Positions 31,235 to 36,589 of a stretch of DNA of 36,589 nt are shown here, piece by piece (position 1 is the stretch's first letter; every line of letters starts with the position of its first letter). The DNA is taken from contig NZ_RDBO01000055.1 of NCBI RefSeq assembly GCF_008120935.1, positions 95,319 to 131,907 of the forward strand, read 5' to 3'. Source of the stretch: Streptomyces sp. sk2.1 (GTDB lineage Bacteria; Actinomycetota; Actinomycetes; Streptomycetales; Streptomycetaceae). Under the pieces are notes generated by a model. It searched no databases and was not told the origin of the DNA. It was given only the letters and a program-made list of their open reading frames with translations. The position numbers and the translations under genes are program-made.

Positions 31235-32614
31235 ATGGGTGAGGTCTTCGCCGGTCGGTACGAACTGATCGATCCGATCGGACGTGGTGGGGTCGGCGCC
31301 GTCTGGCGTGCCTGGGACCACCGGCGCCGCCGTTACGTGGCGGCCAAGGTCCTCCAGCAGAGCGACGCGCACACACTGCTGCGCTTCGTGCGCGAACAGG
31401 CGCTGCGGATCGAGCACCCGCACGTGCTCGCCCCGGCCAGCTGGGCCGCCGACGACGACAAGGTCCTGTTCACCATGGACCTGGTGAGCGGCGGTTCGCT
31501 GGCCCATGTCATCGGCGACTACGGGCCGTTGCCTCCCCGTTTCGTCTGCACCCTCCTCGACCAGCTGCTGTCGGGGCTGTCCACGGTGCACGCGGAGGGC
31601 GTCGTGCACCGGGACATCAAACCGGCCAACATCCTGATGGAGGCGACCGGTACCGGCCGCCCGCATCTGCGGCTGTCCGACTTCGGCATCTCCATGCGCA
31701 AGGGCGAGCCCCGGCTCACCGAGACCAACTACGTGGTGGGGACGCCCGGTTACTTCGCCCCCGAGCAGATGATGGGTGCGGAACCCGACTTCCCCGCGGA
31801 CCTGTTCGCGGTCGGGCTCGTCGCGCTGTACCTGCTCCAGGGGAAGAAGCCCGACGCCCAGGCACTCGTCGAGCACTTCGCCGCGCACGGCACCCCGGGG
31901 GCCCCGGAAGGGATTCCCGAACCGCTGTGGCAGGTCCTGGCAGGGCTGCTGCAGCCGGACCCGCAGGCCCGCTTCCGTACCGCGACGGGCGCGCGCAAGG
32001 CGCTGACGGCCGCGGTCGAGATGCTGCCCGAGCCCGACCCCGACGACGAGCCCGTCGAGGTCTTCGACCAACTCGGGCCGCTGCCCGAGGGGTTCGGCCC
32101 GTCCGGACCGGTCACCGCCCCCGCGCAGGAGCAGCAGGGCGCACAGGGGCCGCAGGGCGCACAGGGCATACCGGGCCCGCAGGACGGCCGGTCCGCCCAG
32201 CAGGGGCCGGTGAGCGGGCAGTCCTACGCCCAGCCCCCGGTCTCGATGTCGGAGACGGGCAGCTTCCATCTCCCGCCGCCCCCGCAGCAGCCCACACCGC
32301 CGCCCCAGCAGGTCCAGCAGCCTCAACAGGTCCAGCAGCCTCACCCGACTCCCTCCTACGCCTCGTCCGCGTCGGAGTTCTCGCAGGCCCCCACGTCCGC
32401 CGTGCGTCACGACCCGGTGGCCACCCGGGCGTACACCGCCGGGCAGCCGCAGGTCCCCGCGCCCGGCACCTCCCCGCACTCCGCAGTGCCCGCACCCGCG
32501 CCCGCGCACGCCCCGCAGAAGCGGCCGGGACCGCCCCTGAAGGTGGCGGTCCCGATCCTGGTGGTGGCGTTGATCTGCTTCGCGGTGGGCATCTGGGCGC
32601 TGACCCGGAGCTGA
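31235..32614 (+). CDS. Membrane-anchored Ser/Thr protein kinase with Pro/Gln-rich linker
   Basis: A 459-residue kinase. The kinase domain (about 8-270) shows the Gly loop at 16-21 (IGRGGVGAVW), Lys38 (VAAKVL), HRDIKPAN with Asp127, DFG at 149-151 and GTPGYFAPEQ. A long disordered linker (about 275-430) is rich in Pro, Gln and Ala (runs such as PPPPQQPTPPPQQ). A single transmembrane helix (about 437-456) ends four residues before the C-terminus, so unlike PknB there is no extracellular sensor. It likely signals through the linker or a partner. ATG 31235 follows GGGAGCGGG. It is convergent with the VWA-pair genes across a terminator. Confidence 0.94.
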   Translation: MGEVFAGRYELIDPIGRGGVGAVWRAWDHRRRRYVAAKVLQQSDAHTLLRFVREQALRIEHPHVLAPASWAADDDKVLFTMDLVSGGSLAHVIGDYGPLPPRFVCTLLDQLLSGLSTVHAEGVVHRDIKPANILMEATGTGRPHLRLSDFGISMRKGEPRLTETNYVVGTPGYFAPEQMMGAEPDFPADLFAVGLVALYLLQGKKPDAQALVEHFAAHGTPGAPEGIPEPLWQVLAGLLQPDPQARFRTATGARKALTAAVEMLPEPDPDDEPVEVFDQLGPLPEGFGPSGPVTAPAQEQQGAQGPQGAQGIPGPQDGRSAQQGPVSGQSYAQPPVSMSETGSFHLPPPPQQPTPPPQQVQQPQQVQQPHPTPSYASSASEFSQAPTSAVRHDPVATRAYTAGQPQVPAPGTSPHSAVPAPAPAHAPQKRPGPPLKVAVPILVVALICFAVGIWALTRS

Positions 32615-32624
32615 GGCCCTTCGC

Positions 32625-32667
32625 CCGACCCGGGCCTGCCCGCCGAGGGCGGGACGGCCCGGGTCGG
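32625..32667. terminator. Bidirectional terminator between the kinase and ectodomain genes
   Basis: CCGACCCGGGCC and GGCCCGGGTCGG form perfect 12-bp arms, with an inner CCCGCC/GGCGGG stem. It lies in the 63-bp gap between the two convergent genes and can serve both strands. Confidence 0.75.
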
Positions 32668-32677
32668 ACACGGCCGG

Positions 32678-34024
32678 CTACCAGGTCTGCGGCGGGCTCC
32701 CGTACGGCGACTGCCCGTCTCCGGCCGGGGCGGCCGGGACGGCCGTCGCGCGGCGCCGCGCCAGCAGCGTCCACACGCCGAGCCCGAGCACCAGCACCGA
32801 CCCCGTGCCGATCCCGGCCGCCCCGATCAGCTTCATCCGGTCGCTGTCGGCGGCCTGGGGAGTGCTCTTGCCGTCCCTCGCCATGTCCCTGTCGTCCTGC
32901 GTGACCGAGAAGGGACCGGCGTCCCCGGTGTAGGGCGACTCCTCGGCCTTCCCCTCGACCTTGATCCTGAGGGTCAGCGGAATCGCCTTGTCGCCGTAGG
33001 CCTTCGCGATCTTCGGGTTGAGCGTCACCGAGAGGTAGTACCAACCGGCGAACCGCATGGCGCCGACGCTCCCGTCCGAGTCGTAGCGGTTCTCGTACGC
33101 CACCGGGGGCAGCGGGTCCAGCGACACGGACGCGGGCTTCCCGGAGTACGACAGCGGCGACGCGGAGTCGACGTGGCCGTGCGCCGGGTTGTCCAGGGAC
33201 ATCGTGAGCGCGCTGCTGACGTACTCGTCCGAGGCGTTGTTGTTGCTCAGGTCGGCGGTGGCGAAGACCTGCTGCCCCCAGTCCACCGGAATCCGGTAGA
33301 AGAGGGTCTGCCCGGGCCGGATGCCGTCCTTCTCCTGCCACTCGCCGGTGTCCAGGCCGGTCGCGTCGTAGTAGCTGGTGCCGCCCGACCGTTTCTGCGG
33401 GGCGGCGGTGGGCGGCACGGGGGAGGCCGACGGCCAGTCGTCCGGCGCGTCGGTCGGCATCGAACCGGCCGACTTCAGCTGCGGCTCCGACGCGTAGCGC
33501 AGCTCCAGCTCCCACGCGTCGGGGGTCGACGTCGCCTTGCTCTCCCGCTCGATCAGGACGTTGTACGTCCCGGCCTCCTGGCAGGTGCTGCTGCCCTTCT
33601 CCATGAGCCGGTGGGCGTACGCCGCGATCGGACGCGGGAACTCCGCCGACTCGAACCGCGCGTCCTCCGAGCTGCACCGCAGGTCCGCGCTGTCCCGGAT
33701 GCTGACCGTGATGCCGTCCCCGTAGGCGACCTGGCCGCCGCCCTCGGGCACCGCGACCGCCGAGACGTAGGCGTTCGTCTTCGCGTCGAGGTTCAGGCGG
33801 TAGTAGAGCTTCTCACCGGGCTTGATCGAGCTCCGGTACACCAATCCGGAGGTCAGCGCCGGGGCCTCGGTGCTGACCTCCGCACCGTCGATCTTCTTCG
33901 CCCCGGGGTCGAAGGCGTACGCGCCGGCCTCCCCGGCCGCGTACGCCTGCCCCGGCAGCGCCGCCGCCGCGCACATCGCCGCGACCGCGGCCAGCGCCAC
34001 CCGGCCCCTGTTGCGCTGCCTCAT
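32678..34024 (-). CDS. Secreted, C-terminally membrane-anchored ectodomain protein (paralogue of the VWA partner)
   Basis: A 448-residue protein: signal peptide (about 1-29, cut near AYA-AG), a large extracellular part and a C-terminal transmembrane helix (about 405-425) with a short basic tail. I do not recognise a named domain. Its ectodomain resembles the non-VWA part of the gene next to it: IKPGEKLYYRLNLDA matches IGPGETRYYAAELDA, PGQTLFYRIPVDWGQQV matches PAQTLWYKVPVGWGQQV, and the Cys pair near CSSEDARFE and CQEAGTYNVL is shared. The ATG at 34022-34024 overlaps the VWA gene's stop (TGATG); a GTG one codon earlier is also possible. Confidence 0.82.
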   Translation of the reverse strand: MRQRNRGRVALAAVAAMCAAAALPGQAYAAGEAGAYAFDPGAKKIDGAEVSTEAPALTSGLVYRSSIKPGEKLYYRLNLDAKTNAYVSAVAVPEGGGQVAYGDGITVSIRDSADLRCSSEDARFESAEFPRPIAAYAHRLMEKGSSTCQEAGTYNVLIERESKATSTPDAWELELRYASEPQLKSAGSMPTDAPDDWPSASPVPPTAAPQKRSGGTSYYDATGLDTGEWQEKDGIRPGQTLFYRIPVDWGQQVFATADLSNNNASDEYVSSALTMSLDNPAHGHVDSASPLSYSGKPASVSLDPLPPVAYENRYDSDGSVGAMRFAGWYYLSVTLNPKIAKAYGDKAIPLTLRIKVEGKAEESPYTGDAGPFSVTQDDRDMARDGKSTPQAADSDRMKLIGAAGIGTGSVLVLGLGVWTLLARRRATAVPAAPAGDGQSPYGSPPQTW

Positions 34025-35973
34025 CACGCGCTTCCCCTCGTCGTCCGTGCGGCCCGTCCGCGACGCCCGCGCACGAACACGAACCCCACGGCCACCACCA
34101 CCGCGGCGCCCGCCCCGACAGCGGCCGCAATGCCGGTCCATCCTGCCCCGCCCGTACCGCCGCTGTCTCCGGCGCCGGTCGAATTGCCCTCCTTGTCCGG
34201 CTTCTTGGCCGCGACGGGTGCGTTGTGCTCGGGACCGGCCAGCTCGTCCCCGAGCACCGACACCCGCAGCACCAGCCCGATCTGCGGGTTCTCCGCGATC
34301 TCCGCGGCCTGCGACCCCAGCGTCACCGAGATGTAGAAGTCGCCCCCTATGTGCACGGGACGGACCGCGGAGGGGTACTCGTAGCGATTGGTCCAGGCGA
34401 CCGGCACGCCTCCCATCCGGATCACCGCGGGACGCCCGCTGTACAGCGTCGTCGGGCTGAACTCGCCGCCCCCGGAGACCGGGAACCGGGCGGGCGTGAA
34501 CAGCCGGCTCGCCCCGTACGAGTACGTGGTGGCCATCCGCCCCACCGTGGGCTCGTTCGCGAACTCCACGTCGTAGCGCACCTGCTGGCCCCAGCCGACC
34601 GGGACCTTGTACCAGAGGGTCTGCGCCGGAAGGATCCGGTCGCGCCACACTCCTCGGCCGATCCTCCTCGCGTCGTTGAAGCCGGTGCCGCCCCGCACGT
34701 CCTCGGGCTCGCCGGTGGGCAGCACGGCGTCCTCGCCGCCCTCGCCGTACTCCGGCCGCGACTGGGCGGGGGTGACCCCCTTCCGCAGCGGCGCCTCCAC
34801 CCCGTGGACGATTTCGAGCGGCCAGCGCGCGGCGTCCGGGTTGTTCCTGGTCTCCCGCTCGACCTTCAGCCAGTACCGGCCGGCCCGGTCGCAGGTTCCC
34901 CCTCCCTTCTCCGAAGGGATACGGGCCACCGCCGAGGTCAGCGGGGTCGCGCCCTCGTCCGGCCGCGGGAAGTTCGCGTTCTCCGACTGGCAGAAGCCGT
35001 CGGCGTCGTGCACGACGGTGGTGCGCAGCACGTCGAACATGTCGACGGCCGTTCCGGGCTGCGGCACCGCCGTCGCCGAGAAGTCCGCCGTCGAGACGGC
35101 GTCCAACTCGGCCGCGTAGTACCGGGTCTCGCCCGGCCCGATGGTGTCCAGGTACTGCCCGGGCACGAGGGCGGGCGCCTTCTCCCGGGTCGCCGCCCCC
35201 TCGATCCGCTCGCCCCGCAACCGGTAGCCGTCCGCGGAGAGTTGCGCCGCCCGTTGCAGCTGCCGGGCCAGGGCGGCCGCGTCCGGGGCGTCGTAGTAGC
35301 GGCCGTTGCCCGCGGCCGCGACGCATTCGAGCTGTTCGCGGGCGGCGCCCCTCACCTGGAAGCCCACCGTGTCGATCCGCAGCCCGACCCCCTCCTTGCC
35401 GAGCCGCTCGGCGACCTCGCAGGGCTCCGGCGCACCGCAGTTGTCCTCGCCGTCGGAGACCAGCAGGATCGTGCGGGTGCCGACGGCCCCGCCCGAGGGC
35501 TCCGGAAGGTCCTCGGCGGCCTTCTGCAGCGACAGGCCGATGGGAGTGTCCCCCTTGGGCCGCACGGCCGCCACGGCCCGCTTCACGGCCGCCCGGTCGA
35601 GTTCGCGCACCGGCCGCACGAGCCTGGTGTCCGTACAACCGCGGGCCCGGTCGGCGCCGTACACCCGCAGTCCGGTCGGATATCCGTCGGGGAGGCCGTC
35701 GACGACGGTGCCGACGGCCTTGCGGGCGCTCTCCATCCGGGTGCGCCCCGTGCCGTCGTCGTCCGCCATGGAGCCGGACGAGTCGAGGACCATGACCAGG
35801 CTGCCGGACGGGCCGTCGGCCCCGGACGCCGCCGGGGCCGCGAACGCGCCGCCCGCGGGTGCGGCCGCGGCCGGCGGCACCCCCGTCCCCAGGGCGAGCA
35901 GCGCCGCCCCGGTCCACACCCCCGCGACCGCGCCGCGACGACGGCGCCCCCTCCACCGGTCCCGTGTCTCCAC
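34024..35973 (-). CDS. VWA-domain membrane-anchored protein
   Basis: A 649-residue exported protein. The signal peptide (about 15-38) is followed by a VWA domain (about 57-245) with a complete MIDAS: VMVLDSSGSM (Asp64-x-Ser-x-Ser), GDTPIGLSL (the Thr) and LVSDGEDN (the Asp). This binds a divalent metal and a protein partner. Two more ectodomains follow (about 260-575), a Gly/Ser linker, a transmembrane helix (about 610-635) and a basic tail (RGRRGRAARTT). The GTG start (35971-35973) lies about 40 nt downstream of an AT-rich, inverted-repeat-rich promoter region. It overlaps the next gene by one base (TGATG). No sortase motif is present. Role unknown; adhesion or wall surveillance are possible. 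Confidence 0.85.
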   Translation of the reverse strand: METRDRWRGRRRRGAVAGVWTGAALLALGTGVPPAAAAPAGGAFAAPAASGADGPSGSLVMVLDSSGSMADDDGTGRTRMESARKAVGTVVDGLPDGYPTGLRVYGADRARGCTDTRLVRPVRELDRAAVKRAVAAVRPKGDTPIGLSLQKAAEDLPEPSGGAVGTRTILLVSDGEDNCGAPEPCEVAERLGKEGVGLRIDTVGFQVRGAAREQLECVAAAGNGRYYDAPDAAALARQLQRAAQLSADGYRLRGERIEGAATREKAPALVPGQYLDTIGPGETRYYAAELDAVSTADFSATAVPQPGTAVDMFDVLRTTVVHDADGFCQSENANFPRPDEGATPLTSAVARIPSEKGGGTCDRAGRYWLKVERETRNNPDAARWPLEIVHGVEAPLRKGVTPAQSRPEYGEGGEDAVLPTGEPEDVRGGTGFNDARRIGRGVWRDRILPAQTLWYKVPVGWGQQVRYDVEFANEPTVGRMATTYSYGASRLFTPARFPVSGGGEFSPTTLYSGRPAVIRMGGVPVAWTNRYEYPSAVRPVHIGGDFYISVTLGSQAAEIAENPQIGLVLRVSVLGDELAGPEHNAPVAAKKPDKEGNSTGAGDSGGTGGAGWTGIAAAVGAGAAVVVAVGFVFVRGRRGRAARTTRGSA

Positions 35974-36005
35974 CCCGTGCCCCCTCGACCGAAAACCCAG
36001 TTGTT

Positions 36006-36048
36006 TTGCTCAAGCAACTTATTGATTTGCTTGGGTGAACTCAAGAAC
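36006..36048. promoter_or_regulatory. AT-rich promoter region with repeated CAAG/CTTG inverted repeats
   Basis: This 45-bp stretch is far less GC-rich than its surroundings. It contains TTGCT-CA-AGCAA (36006-36017), CAAGCAA paired with TTGCTTG (36011-36033, 9-nt spacer) and a third CTCAAG copy at about 36040-36045. It sits just upstream of the VWA gene. It is likely the promoter/operator of the two-gene unit, perhaps binding a dimeric regulator at several half-sites. No exact -10/-35 pair can be fixed. Confidence 0.45.
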
Positions 36049-36078
36049 ACGGGCGTCACGGTCCCGCAACAGCACGAA

Positions 36079-36103
36079 GCCCCGGCCGCTCAGCGACCGG
36101 GGC
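36079..36103 (-). terminator. Hairpin after the DLW-39-like gene
   Basis: GCCCCGG and CCGGGGC form perfect 7-bp arms with extra pairing inside (CGCT/AGCG), 22 nt after the stop of the small gene. On the minus strand TTCGTGCTGTT follows. Confidence 0.65.
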
Positions 36104-36125
36104 CCGCAATCAGGCTGTTCTTGTC

Positions 36126-36260
36126 TCACACACCCGAACCTGCGGGCACGGAGTCAGTCGCCTCCGTCCACAGATCCTGCTCGGCGCGATCCGCCTGGAT
36201 CTGGCGGTACACGAGGAGCCCGCCGATGGCGGCCAGTGCGACCAGGAGAAGCTTCTTCAC
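36126..36260 (-). CDS. DLW-39-like small membrane protein
   Basis: A 44-residue protein: one transmembrane helix (about 3-18, LLLVALAAIGGLLVYRQ) and a short charged part containing the DLW motif (RAEQDLWTEATD) for which the family is named. Such proteins are conserved near gyrA in actinobacteria; function is unknown. GTG at 36258-36260. A possible -10 TATAGT lies at 36306-36311, about 45 nt upstream. It is convergent with nothing and upstream of the VWA gene on the same strand, separated by a terminator. Confidence 0.85.
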   Translation of the reverse strand: MKKLLLVALAAIGGLLVYRQIQADRAEQDLWTEATDSVPAGSGV

Positions 36261-36325
36261 CGCGCGACCTCGTCTTTCCTTGACGTAGGGGACTTCTGCC
36301 GCCCGACTATACACACCGACCGATA

Positions 36326-36589
36326 TCAACCGGTGACCTCCCCGCGGCCCAACTGGCGCCCCGGGGAAAGCGATCTTCCGGGGACCGCCCGCCCCAGGTG
36401 GTGGGCGAGCAGGATGCCCTTGTGCAGTTCCACGGCCATGTCCGCGAGCTTGGCCTGGGTGAGCTGGAAGCCGCCGATCGGCCGGTCGAACTGCTCCCGG
36501 GATGCCCTTGTGCAGTTCCACGGCCATGTCCGCGAGCTTGGCCTGGGTGAGCTGGAAGCCGCCGATCGGCCGGTCGAACTGCTCCCGGG
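36326..36589 (-). pseudogene. Acyl-CoA dehydrogenase fragment, frameshifted by an 88-bp tandem repeat
   Basis: On the minus strand the inner copy reads REQFDRPIGGFQLTQAKL then ADMAVELHKGILLAHHLGR, the core helix segment of a glutaryl-CoA/acyl-CoA dehydrogenase. After HHLGR the similarity ends (AVPGRSLSPGRQLGRGEVTG, then stop at 36326-36328), about 80 residues short of a normal end. The same segment is duplicated immediately upstream with a period of 88 bp, which is not a multiple of 3 and breaks the frame. Because the repeat lies exactly at the window end, an assembly artefact at a contig end is as likely as a real relic. Confidence 0.6.
36412..36589. repeat. 88-bp direct tandem repeat at the window end
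   Basis: Two consecutive copies, 36412-36499 and 36500-36587, are identical, and the next two bases also match. The unit begins GGATGCCCTTGTGCAG. The second copy runs right to the end of the window, so a third copy could follow or the repeat could be an assembly overlap. Confidence 0.9.

Noticed and set aside
34024..35973. Sortase-type anchoring of the VWA protein by the nearby sortases
   Set aside because: No LAxTG or LPxTG motif stands before the C-terminal helix; the protein seems to be a simple membrane anchor.
32678..36013. Single 1111-residue frame over both the VWA gene and its neighbour
   Set aside because: The N-terminal 660 residues are in the wrong frame for the VWA domain and are Gly/Arg/Ala-rich noise; only the part from 34024 down is a real protein.
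1..36589. CRISPR arrays, insertion sequences or prophage genes
   Set aside because: No regularly spaced repeats, transposase motifs or phage structural genes were found; the only exact long repeat is the 88-bp tandem at the end.

Overview
The window looks like chromosomal DNA of a Streptomyces-type actinobacterium. It is very GC-rich (third positions almost all G/C), uses many GTG starts, and its genes often overlap by 4 nt (GTGA or ATGA). It also carries the origin-side gene block fhaA-fhaB-pstP-rodA-pbpA-pknB, then sortases, trpG/pabA, a DUF881 gene, crgA and a cyclophilin. The same core set lies near dnaA/gyrA in Mycobacterium tuberculosis, and the class E sortases match the Streptomyces version. 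A perfect parS palindrome and several DnaA-box matches fit an origin-proximal position. I see no intact mobile element, phage or CRISPR array.

Region by region: 1-2.9 kb (minus) holds a SpoU/TrmH RNA methyltransferase, an HTTM membrane protein and its DUF5819 partner in an overlapping operon. 3.0-6.6 kb (plus) is a complete paaABCDE phenylacetyl-CoA epoxidase operon behind a TetR-like operator. 6.6-7.9 kb is an acyl-CoA dehydrogenase-like gene that lacks the usual catalytic Glu motif and has a KstR-type operator plus a second palindrome in its promoter. 8.1-12.5 kb (minus) has a rhodanese, a J-domain protein, a DUF2252 protein and a YhgE/DUF3533-like membrane protein divergent from a MarR regulator. 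13.0-13.25 kb holds parS and tRNA-Leu(CAG) with its terminator. 13.6-21.6 kb (plus) is the Ser/Thr phosphorylation and cell-wall-growth operon. 21.9-26.5 kb (minus) has three class E-type sortases interleaved with pabA/trpG, a tiny membrane protein and a DUF881 protein. 26.6-28.9 kb has crgA, a DnaA-box-containing structured gap, a zinc-ribbon rhomboid protease and a cyclophilin. 29.5-32.6 kb has a DUF5324 protein, tRNA-Ala(TGC) on the opposite strand, an HTH regulator and a second Ser/Thr kinase. 32.7-36.0 kb (minus) has a pair of membrane-anchored ectodomain proteins, one carrying a VWA domain. 36.1-36.6 kb has a DLW-39-like small protein and a broken acyl-CoA dehydrogenase fragment ending in an 88-bp tandem repeat at the window edge.

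How the genes work together: PknB senses the wall through extracellular PASTA domains, and PstP removes its phosphates. FhaA and FhaB read phosphothreonines, and the SEDS/PBP pair builds peptidoglycan. The sortases next to them attach surface proteins, and CrgA helps coordinate division. The paa operon and the neighbouring dehydrogenase are an aromatic/steroid-type catabolic island. The least explained parts are the VWA/ectodomain pair beside the second kinase, the DnaA-box gap after crgA, and the HTTM-DUF5819 pair.
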